Of a stretch of 64,000 nucleotides of DNA, positions 9,424 to 17,251 are shown piece by piece. The notes below the pieces were generated by a model. That model was not told the DNA's origin, did not search any database, and worked only from the letters and a program-made list of their open reading frames with translations. Location: assembly GCF_014982785.1 (NCBI RefSeq), contig NZ_JADCKB010000013.1, positions 32,131 to 96,130 of the forward strand, written 5' to 3'. Numbering within the stretch: the stretch's first letter is position 1; every line of letters begins with the position of its first letter. Source of the stretch: Ructibacterium gallinarum (lineage in GTDB: Bacteria; Bacillota; Clostridia; Monoglobales; Monoglobaceae). A program made the position numbers and the translations under genes.

Positions 9424-9490
9424 AGAGCCTTTACAGACAAATGTCTGCGCCAAAATCATAACTTAGAATTTTCTGAAAGGGCGAGGCTCT
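9424..9490 (+). ncRNA. Structured RNA leader, three-way junction, unassigned
   Basis: Nested complementary segments predict a closed three-way junction: P1 AGAGCCT (9424-9430) with AGGCTCT (9484-9490); P2 CAGAC (9434-9438) with GTCTG (9443-9447) around an AAAT loop; P3 CGCC (about 9448-9451) with GGCG (about 9480-9483), extendable by AAAAT with ATTTT. The closing strand of P1 lies directly before the ribosome binding site GGAAAGGAAGTG of the 9508 gene. There is no T-run, so it is not a standard terminator. I cannot match it to a known riboswitch class. Confidence 0.45.
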
Positions 9491-9507
9491 GGAAAGGAAG
9501 TGATTCT

Positions 9508-10104
9508 ATGCGTTGGAACGGGCGGAAAGCCTGGGCATACTCTTCCACAGCCATCGTCCTTTTGTTATGTACGCTTTTTGTTGGAATGTGGTATGCGAAT
9601 GAAAGAATGTTTGATGAGATGGAAACAAAAAATTATATGGAAGCGCAGCCGGTACAGGATGTTTTTGAAGCTTCATTACCAGAAGAAACAAATGTTTCTT
9701 CAATTGAAGAACAACGGTATTGGAAAGGCACATTGGCTTCGATTGTACTGAAAAGTCCTAATATATGGACGGCGTGTGTTTGGAATCTTGAAACGGGAAA
9801 ACAGGTGCCGCTGTATTCTCTTTTGGCTTTTTCTACAGAGGCAGAAGCAAGGGAATATATCCTTACTTCATTTATAACCTTAATTAACGAGGAACCAGAC
9901 CGCTATTATCAGGATGCGGTGAATTTGCTGAAAGGTTTGGTAGATCAAACAGGATATTATGTTACCGAAGATGGCTTGACAATGTTTTTTAATCCTGGCA
10001 TATTAGGGCCGGAAGAAGAAGGTGTAGTTGATGTGACAATAACGTATCAGGGAAATCCAGAATTATTTTCCTATAATTTTCAGACAGGAGAGAAAAAACA
10101 GTAA
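9508..10104 (+). CDS. Membrane-anchored protein with RsiV-like (DUF3298-type) C-terminus
   Basis: The 198-residue product has a short basic N-terminus, one membrane helix (about residues 10-28, STAIVLLLCTLFVGMWYA) and an extracytoplasmic domain. Its C-terminal part contains YYVTEDGLTMFFNPGILGP followed by a short beta strand, which resembles the end of the DUF3298 domain found in RsiV anti-sigma factors and related surface proteins. No sigma-factor gene is adjacent, so an anti-sigma role is not supported. A GGAAAGGAAG ribosome binding site and a structured leader (9424-9490) lie upstream. Function is unknown. Confidence 0.7.
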   Translation: MRWNGRKAWAYSSTAIVLLLCTLFVGMWYANERMFDEMETKNYMEAQPVQDVFEASLPEETNVSSIEEQRYWKGTLASIVLKSPNIWTACVWNLETGKQVPLYSLLAFSTEAEAREYILTSFITLINEEPDRYYQDAVNLLKGLVDQTGYYVTEDGLTMFFNPGILGPEEEGVVDVTITYQGNPELFSYNFQTGEKKQ

Positions 10105-10123
10105 AAAAATGCAAGAGTAATCC

Positions 10124-10152
10124 TTGCATTCAATAGAAAATTATGCTAAAAT
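10124..10152 (+). promoter_or_regulatory. SigA-type promoter of the flavin reductase-rubredoxin gene
   Basis: TTGCAT (10124-10129), a 17-base spacer and TAAAAT (10147-10152) sit about 23 bases before the gene start. The -35 box is part of an inverted repeat ATGCAAG (10110-10116) / CTTGCAT (10123-10129), which could be an operator or the remains of a terminator for the upstream gene. Confidence 0.7.
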
Positions 10153-10174
10153 AGAAACAGTTAGGGGGGATAGT

Positions 10175-10828
10175 ATGGATACGACGGTATTATTTGATTT
10201 AAGTTATGGAATGTATCTTTGCGGAAGTGTAGATGCTGAGGGACGTAAGGCAGGGTGTATTGCAAATTCGGTTTTTCAGATCACCGCGGAGCCCATGACA
10301 GTTGGAGTTTCACTTCACAAAGATAATTATACTGAAGCCTGTGTGCGTCACAGCGGTTATTTTACGGTGTCTATTCTTTCAGAACAGATACCGCAGGAAA
10401 TCATTGCCCAGTTTGGATTTCAATCCTCAAGAACAACGAATAAATATGAGAGATTGGAATGTCAAATGGTCGGATCTGGCTATCCAGTAATAAAGCAACA
10501 TGTCCGGTCATGGATTTTGTGCCGCGTGGTGCAAGAAATTGATGTGGGTACTCATACGTTGTTTATTGGTGAAGCTGAGGATATGGGACGCTTGCAAGAT
10601 GAGACGCCCATGACTTATGCTTATTATCATATGTACAGGAAAGGCAAGACAGCAAAAAACGCTCCTACTTATGTAGAAACTCCTGTGGAGCAGCAGGATC
10701 AAAAACACTATGTATGCGAAGTATGTGGATATGTTTTTGAAGGTTCTCCAGAGGAATTTGAAGCTTTGCCTGTGGATTGGAAATGCCCGGTTTGCAAAGT
10801 AGGGAAGGAAAAATTTTGCTTGCGTTAA
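10175..10828 (+). CDS. Flavin reductase-rubredoxin fusion (high-molecular-weight rubredoxin type)
   Basis: Residues about 1-155 form an FMN-binding flavin reductase-like domain ([19 protein letters not shown]). The C-terminus is a short rubredoxin with Cys 181/184 (CEVCGY) and Cys 204/207 (CPVC) for one iron. This fusion resembles Hrb of Moorella, which passes electrons from NAD(P)H to flavodiiron proteins for oxygen or NO reduction in anaerobes. The rubredoxin loop between the two Cys pairs is short, as in rubrerythrin. The ATG at 10175 follows AGGGGGGA; a longer in-frame start overlaps the promoter. It probably serves oxidative-stress defence. Confidence 0.9.
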   Translation: MDTTVLFDLSYGMYLCGSVDAEGRKAGCIANSVFQITAEPMTVGVSLHKDNYTEACVRHSGYFTVSILSEQIPQEIIAQFGFQSSRTTNKYERLECQMVGSGYPVIKQHVRSWILCRVVQEIDVGTHTLFIGEAEDMGRLQDETPMTYAYYHMYRKGKTAKNAPTYVETPVEQQDQKHYVCEVCGYVFEGSPEEFEALPVDWKCPVCKVGKEKFCLR

Positions 10829-10850
10829 GGTAGCTGAGGAGGAGAAGTAT

Positions 10851-11249
10851 ATGAAACCAAAAGTATTATTATATCAGATACCGATCGAAAAAGCAAAAGT
10901 GCTAGCACAGGCTCTTTCGGCTATGGGAATTCGTACTTGTCAGGTTGCAGCATCTGATATTGATCAGAGCGTTGGCTATTTGGCGGGTGCAGATGGGTTT
11001 GAAAGAGAGGAAACGAATACACAAAACGAAGAAAATACAAAATTATTGGCTGGAGAATTATTGGTCATGTGCGGCTTTTCGCGTATGCAGTTTGAAATGT
11101 TTATGAATTTTCTTAAACGGAAAAAAATTTGTCCTGGAGCAGTGAAGGCAATGCTGACTGACACCAATAAAACTTGGACTTTTTCTCGCTTGGTTCGTGA
11201 GGTAAATGCCGAGCATCTTTACATGTCTCAGCAGAAAAACAAAAAGTAG
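10851..11249 (+). CDS. DUF3783 domain protein
   Basis: This 132-residue cytoplasmic protein ends in a DUF3783-type segment: LLVMCGFSRMQFEMFMNFL, then CPGAVKAMLTDTNKTW and a LVREVNAEH helix. The N-terminal part (KVLLYQIP, ALSAMGIRTC) looks like a small alpha/beta unit. Function of the family is not known to me. It is 22 bases after the flavin reductase-rubredoxin gene with a GAGGAG site upstream, so it is probably in the same transcript. Confidence 0.75.
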   Translation: MKPKVLLYQIPIEKAKVLAQALSAMGIRTCQVAASDIDQSVGYLAGADGFEREETNTQNEENTKLLAGELLVMCGFSRMQFEMFMNFLKRKKICPGAVKAMLTDTNKTWTFSRLVREVNAEHLYMSQQKNKK

Positions 11250-11272
11250 AATAAAAAAATTTAAAATATATA

Positions 11273-11301
11273 TTGACAAATTTTCGTGATTGTGATATAG
11301 T
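11273..11301 (+). promoter_or_regulatory. Strong SigA-type promoter of rplU-rpmA
   Basis: TTGACA (11273-11278), 17-base spacer, TATAGT (11296-11301). An A/T-rich stretch just upstream may act as an UP element. Transcription would start near 11308, leaving a leader of about 85 bases before rplU. Confidence 0.85.
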
Positions 11302-11307
11302 AGTTCG

Positions 11308-11391
11308 GTAACCGCACAGAATAGGTTTGAAGTTTTCCACTTTGGAAACACCTCTTTTGGCGAGTCTTGGGTAATAGGAGGGATTACGAAT
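11308..11391 (+). promoter_or_regulatory. Probable ribosomal protein L21 leader
   Basis: The roughly 84-base leader can fold around AGGT (11323-11326) / ACCT and GTTTTCC / GGAAAC, with a second conserved-looking stretch just before the AGGAGG site. L21 leaders in Bacillota are known autoregulatory RNAs bound by a product of the operon. Position and size fit; I cannot confirm the consensus without a covariance search. Confidence 0.5.
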
Positions 11392-11700
11392 ATGTACGCA
11401 ATTATTGAAACCGGCGGTAAGCAGTATAAGGTACAGCAAGGCGATGTTGTTTTTGTTGAAAAACTTGATGCAGAAGCCGGAAGTGATGTTACTTTTGATA
11501 AAGTGCTGGTAGTTGGCGGTGATGATTTGAAAGTGGGCGCCCCCTATGTAGATGGCGCAACGGTTACCGCTACAGTTGCAAAGCAAGGTAAGGCAAAAAA
11601 GGTCCTTGTTTATAAATACAAGCCTAAAAAAGGGTATCATAAGAAACAGGGACATAGACAGCCTTATACCAAAGTAGAAATTACTGCAATTAATGGTTAA
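11392..11700 (+). CDS. rplU: 50S ribosomal protein L21
   Basis: The 102-residue product starts [14 protein letters not shown] and ends with [14 protein letters not shown], both L21 hallmarks. It binds 23S rRNA and is assembled early with L20. In most Bacillota the prp protease gene separates rplU from rpmA; here only 40 bases separate them and they contain no gene. Confidence 0.97.
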   Translation: MYAIIETGGKQYKVQQGDVVFVEKLDAEAGSDVTFDKVLVVGGDDLKVGAPYVDGATVTATVAKQGKAKKVLVYKYKPKKGYHKKQGHRQPYTKVEITAING

Positions 11701-11740
11701 TTGTTTGTTTTGAAGATGGCTGTAAAGGAGTGAAAAAGTT

Positions 11741-12001
11741 ATGGCTCATAAGAAAGGTATGGGAAGTACCAAAAACGGTAGAGATTCTGAGTCCAAACGT
11801 CTTGGTGTAAAAAAAGGTGACGGACAGGCCGTTTTAGCTGGAAATATTCTGGTTCGCCAGAGAGGTACTAAAATTCATCCTGGAATTAACGTCGGCAAGG
11901 GCAGTGATGACACACTGTTTGCTTTGATTGACGGTCGGGTGAAATTTGAGCGCAAAGGCAAGGATAAGAAGCAGGTATCTGTTTACGAAATCGCTCAATA
12001 A
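11741..12001 (+). CDS. rpmA: 50S ribosomal protein L27 without the Bacillota N-terminal extension
   Basis: The 86-residue L27 begins [16 protein letters not shown]. Most Bacillota encode a 9-12 residue leader ending in a (L/Q)FFA-like site that Prp protease removes, leaving AHKKG at the mature N-terminus. Here the start Met sits directly before AHKKG, and the codons upstream of the ATG do not encode such a leader. The N-terminus of L27 reaches into the peptidyl-transferase centre. The AAGGAG site 10 bases upstream supports this start. The absence of prp next door is consistent. Confidence 0.97.
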   Translation: MAHKKGMGSTKNGRDSESKRLGVKKGDGQAVLAGNILVRQRGTKIHPGINVGKGSDDTLFALIDGRVKFERKGKDKKQVSVYEIAQ

Positions 12002-12012
12002 TAGAAACATGA

Positions 12013-13338
<1,326 letters not shown>

Positions 13339-13364
13339 ATTTTATTAAAAAAAGGAAAAAACTC

Positions 13365-13393
13365 TTGACAACTAGAGGAAAATAAGGTAGAAT
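13365..13393 (+). promoter_or_regulatory. SigA-type promoter of ylxM-ffh
   Basis: TTGACA (13365-13370), 17-base spacer, TAGAAT (13388-13393). Start of transcription is expected near 13400, 60 bases before ylxM. Confidence 0.8.
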
Positions 13394-13402
13394 ATTATAT
13401 TG

Positions 13403-13424
13403 TGTAAAGGAAAATTGCTTTACA
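13403..13424 (+). repeat. Inverted repeat at the 5' end of the ylxM-ffh transcript
   Basis: TGTAAAG (13403-13409) and CTTTACA (13418-13424) form a perfect 7-bp inverted repeat with an 8-base spacer, placed at about +3 to +24 of the predicted transcript. It could be a repressor operator or a 5' stabilising hairpin. No regulator is identified. Confidence 0.5.
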
Positions 13425-13459
13425 ATGTGAAAATCTAGAACGCTAAGAAGGAGTGTACG

Positions 13460-13852
13460 ATGAAAGAGCCGTTAGCTGCTGAACATATGGATAAAAATGT
13501 AGAAATTTGTCTGTTATTCTCTTTCTATCGCAATATGCTTACGGACAGGCAGGCGGAATGCGTGGATCTTTATTATAATGAAGATCTTTCGCTTTCAGAA
13601 ATTAGTGAGCATCTAGGTATTACCAGGCAAGGTATCCGTGATAACATTAAACGTGCGGAGCATAGTTTGCTGGATGTTGAGGGTAGACTTGGCCTTGCAC
13701 AACGTTTTCTTCAAATCAAGAAAAAACTTGCCTATATTGATGAGCTGATTCGTGATATTGAGCAATCTCCTAATGTTCGTTATTTATCTGATGATATCAA
13801 ACGAAAAATAAATGAAATCCTTACGATTGTTAGCCAAATCAATGAAGAATAG
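13460..13852 (+). CDS. ylxM: YlxM family DNA-binding protein (UPF0122)
   Basis: The 130-residue product has a sigma-70 region 4-like helix-turn-helix: LTDRQAECVDLYYNEDLSLS then EISEHLGITRQGIRDNIKRAE. YlxM is the conserved neighbour of ffh in Bacillota; it has been reported to modulate the SRP GTPase cycle in streptococci. A GAAGGAG site precedes the ATG at 13460. The gene is 24 bases upstream of ffh. Confidence 0.92.
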   Translation: MKEPLAAEHMDKNVEICLLFSFYRNMLTDRQAECVDLYYNEDLSLSEISEHLGITRQGIRDNIKRAEHSLLDVEGRLGLAQRFLQIKKKLAYIDELIRDIEQSPNVRYLSDDIKRKINEILTIVSQINEE

Positions 13853-13876
13853 CATAAGAAAGACGGAGGTGCGGTA

Positions 13877-15235
13877 ATGGCGTTTGAAAGTTTGGCGGAT
13901 AAATTACAGAATACCTTCCGCAAACTCAAAGGAAAAGGAAAAATTAGCGAAAAAGATTTAAAAGATGCTATGCGGGAAGTGAAACTTGCATTATTAGAAG
14001 CAGACGTTAATTTTAAAGTTGTCAAAGATTTTGTGCGTCAAGTCTCTGAACGTGCGTCTGGCGCTGAGGTAATGGAGTCGTTAACGCCTGCACAACAAGT
14101 GATAAAAATTGTGAATGAAGAATTGGTTCGGCTGATGGGCGGGACGGAACAAAGGCTTTCCATTTCTTCCAAGCCGCCGACGGTAATTATGATGGCAGGA
14201 CTGCAGGGTGCCGGTAAAACCACCACTGCGGCCAAACTTGGAGGATTGCTAAAAAAACAAGGAAAACGTCCTTTGCTTTGTGCTTGTGATGTATATCGCC
14301 CAGCCGCGGTGAAACAGCTTCAGATTGTAGGAGGAAAACTGGATTTGCCTGTTTTTGCCGAAGAAGGATGTACGGATGCAGTGAAAATTGCTAAAGACGG
14401 CTTAGCCCATGCGCTTGCGCATGCTAATGATATTTTGATTATTGATACTGCTGGTCGTTTGCATATTGACGAGGCGCTGATGAATGAGCTCAAAGAAATA
14501 AGCAAGGAAGTCAAGCCTACAGAGATTCTTCTTGTTGTTGATGCTATGACTGGTCAGGATGCTGTAAATGTTGCCGATGCTTTTAATAAGGAATTGGAGA
14601 TTGGCGGGGTTATTCTTACAAAATTGGATGGTGATACCCGTGGTGGCGCCGCATTGTCTGTGCGTGCAGTTACCAATAAGCCAATTAAATTTTGCGGTAT
14701 GGGTGAAAAACTTACGGATTTGGAGGTATTTCATCCTGATCGTATGGCTTCCCGTATTTTAGGCATGGGGGATATGTTAAGTCTGATTGAAAAAGCGGAA
14801 CAGGCTTTGGATATGAAAAAAGCCGAAGAACTGGAACGCAAACTTCGGACACAGCAGTTTACCTTTACAGATTTTTTGGATCAAATGGAACAGATGAAAA
14901 ATATGGGGCCTCTTCAAAATGTTTTGGGTATGCTACCGGGTGTGAACGCTGCAGCACTGAAAAATGTGGATGTGGATGAAAAGCGACTGGCCCGGATTGA
15001 GGCAATTATTAAAGCTATGACTCCACGTGAACGAGATTTGCTGGATAAGTTGACTCCTTCCCGCAAAGAGAGAATTGCGCGAGGAAGCGGCACTGGAATG
15101 AACGAGGTGAATGCCTTGATAAAACAATTTGAGCAGATGCAGAAAATGATGAAACAGCTTTCTGGTGGAATGAGTAAAAAAATGAAGAAAAACAGGGGCT
15201 TTTTTGGAAAGATGCCGGGAGGATTTCCCCGATAA
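13877..15235 (+). CDS. ffh: Signal recognition particle protein Ffh (SRP54)
   Basis: Ffh binds SRP RNA and signal peptides and delivers ribosomes to FtsY. The 452-residue protein has the N domain, a G domain with GLQGAGKTTTAAKLG, DTAGRLHID and TKLDGDTRGG, and a methionine-rich M domain (from about residue 300) including the SRSGMN-type helix seen here as GSGTGMNEVN. The C-terminus is short, Gly- and Lys-rich, as usual. No SRP RNA gene was found in the window. Confidence 0.97.
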   Translation: MAFESLADKLQNTFRKLKGKGKISEKDLKDAMREVKLALLEADVNFKVVKDFVRQVSERASGAEVMESLTPAQQVIKIVNEELVRLMGGTEQRLSISSKPPTVIMMAGLQGAGKTTTAAKLGGLLKKQGKRPLLCACDVYRPAAVKQLQIVGGKLDLPVFAEEGCTDAVKIAKDGLAHALAHANDILIIDTAGRLHIDEALMNELKEISKEVKPTEILLVVDAMTGQDAVNVADAFNKELEIGGVILTKLDGDTRGGAALSVRAVTNKPIKFCGMGEKLTDLEVFHPDRMASRILGMGDMLSLIEKAEQALDMKKAEELERKLRTQQFTFTDFLDQMEQMKNMGPLQNVLGMLPGVNAAALKNVDVDEKRLARIEAIIKAMTPRERDLLDKLTPSRKERIARGSGTGMNEVNALIKQFEQMQKMMKQLSGGMSKKMKKNRGFFGKMPGGFPR

Positions 15236-15301
15236 TTGTTTTGGAAAAGAATAAGACGAGAGTCTAAATCTATATAGTAATTTATTTTTGGAGGTTTTAA
15301 A

Positions 15302-15544
15302 ATGGCAGTAAAAATTCGTTTGAGAAGAATGGGTGCGAAGAAGGCGCCTTTTTATCGTGTTGTGGTCGCAGATTCTAGATATCCTAGAGATGGACGCTTT
15401 ATTGAGCAGGTGGGAACTTATAATCCTATGACCGACCCATCTACATCTGAGTTTGATGCGGAAAAGGTTCAAAAATGGATAAAAAATGGTGCACAGCCTA
15501 CCGATACGGTAAAACGTCTCTTAAAAGAAAAAGGTATTATCTAA
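15302..15544 (+). CDS. rpsP: 30S ribosomal protein S16
   Basis: The 80-residue protein starts [20 protein letters not shown] and has the [14 protein letters not shown] motif, both diagnostic for S16, which stabilises the 5' domain of 16S rRNA. GGAGG lies 7 bases upstream of the ATG. It is 66 bases after ffh and 22 bases before khpA, the usual Bacillota order. Confidence 0.97.
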   Translation: MAVKIRLRRMGAKKAPFYRVVVADSRYPRDGRFIEQVGTYNPMTDPSTSEFDAEKVQKWIKNGAQPTDTVKRLLKEKGII

Positions 15545-15566
15545 TCCTGTATAGGGAGGTATGGTC

Positions 15567-15794
15567 ATGCGTGAGCTTTTGGAGTTTATCGCAAAATCAA
15601 TGGTGAATCACCCGGAAGCTGTAGAGGTAACTCTAACGGAAAAGGAAACTTCTATCGTTTTGCAGCTGCATGTCGCAGAAGATGATATGGGCAAAGTAAT
15701 TGGAAAGCAGGGCAGAATTGCCAAAGCGATCCGCACTGTTATCAAGGCTGCGGCAAGTAATGAAAGTAAAAAGGTCATTGTTGATATCGTGTAA
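15567..15794 (+). CDS. khpA: KH-domain RNA-binding protein KhpA
   Basis: This 75-residue single KH-domain protein contains the GKVIGKQGRIAKAIRTV loop (GxxG core), the RNA-binding site. KhpA (YlqC) partners with KhpB/Jag and affects cell division and sRNA biology in Bacillota. The start at 15567 is preferred to an ATG at 15561, because AGGGAGG ends at 15559, leaving a good 7-base spacing. It lies between rpsP and rimM, its standard place. Confidence 0.93.
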   Translation: MRELLEFIAKSMVNHPEAVEVTLTEKETSIVLQLHVAEDDMGKVIGKQGRIAKAIRTVIKAAASNESKKVIVDIV

Positions 15795-15811
15795 TACAGC
15801 CGTATGGCAAA

Positions 15812-15840
15812 AGAGGCGCGTGTTTTTTCGCGCCTCTTTT
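15812..15840 (+). terminator. Rho-independent terminator after khpA
   Basis: AGAGGCGCG (15812-15820) pairs perfectly with CGCGCCTCT (15829-15837), loop 8 bases, followed by TTT. It splits the ffh-rpsP-khpA part from rimM-trmD; partial readthrough is likely since no clear promoter follows. Confidence 0.88.
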
Positions 15841-15882
15841 ATCTTTAAAATCCGGTTTAGGACCGGTAGATAGGAGACAAGT

Positions 15883-16383
15883 ATGAAACAGCAATATCTT
15901 GAATTAGGAAAAGTCGTCAATACGCATGGAATCCGCGGAGAAATAAAAATCCAGCCATGGTGTGATGACCCGAACCTTTTTGACCAGCTTTCTTATTTTT
16001 ATATTGATGGTGTACGGTATGAAATCAAAAAAAACCGCTTGCATAAAAATTGTGAAATTGTTTTGGTTGAAGGGATTACCAATATAAATCAAGCTGAGCT
16101 TTTAAAAAATAAAATTGTCACGATTGAACGTGAGATGTTGGGTGCATTGCCGGAGGGAACTTATTATATTGCTGATTTAATAGGACTTTCCGTACGCACT
16201 AAGGATGGGCAGACTCTTGGCAATATTGTTGATGTGCTAAAAACAGGAAGTAATGACGTTTATATTTTGGACAAGCCAAAGGAAAAACCAATTCTGATTC
16301 CTGTCATTGATCAGGTTGTGAAAGAGGTCAATATTGACGGTGGCTTTGTCACTGTGGAATTGATGGAAGGACTGATTGACTGA
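15883..16383 (+). CDS. rimM: 16S rRNA processing protein RimM
   Basis: RimM binds S19 and helps mature the 30S head. The 166-residue protein has an N-terminal beta-barrel (GKVVNTHGIRGEIKI) and a C-terminal PRC-barrel (YYIADLIGLSVRT, ending ILIPVIDQVVKEV). An AGGAG site precedes the ATG. Its stop overlaps the trmD start (TGATG), so the two are translationally coupled. Confidence 0.96.
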   Translation: MKQQYLELGKVVNTHGIRGEIKIQPWCDDPNLFDQLSYFYIDGVRYEIKKNRLHKNCEIVLVEGITNINQAELLKNKIVTIEREMLGALPEGTYYIADLIGLSVRTKDGQTLGNIVDVLKTGSNDVYILDKPKEKPILIPVIDQVVKEVNIDGGFVTVELMEGLID

Positions 16384-17123
16384 TGCGTTTTGATATACTG
16401 ACGCTTTTCCCGGAAATGTTTGAGGCTGTTTTAAACAATAGCATTATCGGACGGGCGCAGGCAAAAGGAATTATAGACTTGCAATACATTCAGATACGTG
16501 ATTTTGCGTATAATAAGCATCGGAAGGTAGATGATTATCCATACGGCGGCGGCGCGGGAATGGTGATGCAGGCGGAGCCTATTTTTCAGGCGTATGAAAG
16601 TGTGTGTCGCAATTTGGACTATAAGCCCAAAACGATATATTTATCTCCGCAGGGAAAGGTTTTTCGCCAGAGTACAGCAAAGCGATTGGCCAAAGAAAAA
16701 CATTTGATTTTGCTGTGCGGGCATTACGAAGGTGTTGACCAGCGTGTATTAGATGAGATTGTGGATGCGGAGATTTCGCTGGGAGATTTTGTATTAACAG
16801 GTGGGGAGATTGCTGCAATGGCGGTCGTAGATGCGGTAGCCCGTATGATTCCGGGAGTGCTGAAAAGTGCAGAAGCATTTTCAGAAGAATCGCATTTTCA
16901 TGGACTTCTGGAATATCCGCAGTATACACGACCTGAAATATGGCATGGTAAATCGGTACCGGAAATCCTCTTGAGTGGGCATCACAAGAATATAGAGGCC
17001 TGGAAACGCGAAACTGCCATTCGTACTACATTTCAAAAAAGAAAAGGTATGCTTGGACGTGCATCTTTGAGTGATGAGGAGAAAAAAATGGTAAATGAAC
17101 TCAAAAAAACACAAAACATGTGA
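16383..17123 (+). CDS. trmD: tRNA (guanine-N1)-methyltransferase TrmD
   Basis: TrmD methylates G37 of tRNAs using S-adenosylmethionine. It shows MRFDILTLFPEMF at the start, the deep-trefoil knot motifs LLCGHYEGVDQRV and SLGDFVLTGGEIAAM, and 246 residues, the standard size. It is coupled to rimM by a TGATG overlap. rplS, which normally follows trmD in Bacillota, is not here; an unrelated gene begins 128 bases downstream. Confidence 0.97.
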   Translation: MRFDILTLFPEMFEAVLNNSIIGRAQAKGIIDLQYIQIRDFAYNKHRKVDDYPYGGGAGMVMQAEPIFQAYESVCRNLDYKPKTIYLSPQGKVFRQSTAKRLAKEKHLILLCGHYEGVDQRVLDEIVDAEISLGDFVLTGGEIAAMAVVDAVARMIPGVLKSAEAFSEESHFHGLLEYPQYTRPEIWHGKSVPEILLSGHHKNIEAWKRETAIRTTFQKRKGMLGRASLSDEEKKMVNELKKTQNM

Positions 17124-17131
17124 AAACATGG

Positions 17132-17160
17132 TTGTAATTCTTTTAAAATTATGGTACAAT
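17132..17160 (+). promoter_or_regulatory. SigA-type promoter before the zinc-ribbon/propeller gene
   Basis: TTGTAA (17132-17137), 17-base spacer, TACAAT (17155-17160), 92 bases before the 17252 start. This probably drives the 17252-24504 gene run. Confidence 0.7.
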
Positions 17161-17251
17161 ATGAATAATAATGTCTAAGTGAGAATAGACTCTTGTACAA
17201 AAAACAGCGGCATTATATAGTAAATTCACATGAGAAAGGCAGTGAAGTTTC

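Noticed and set aside
9508..10104. Anti-sigma factor with cognate sigma factor
   Set aside because: The C-terminus is RsiV-like, but no ECF sigma gene is adjacent; neighbours are mnaA and a rubredoxin fusion.
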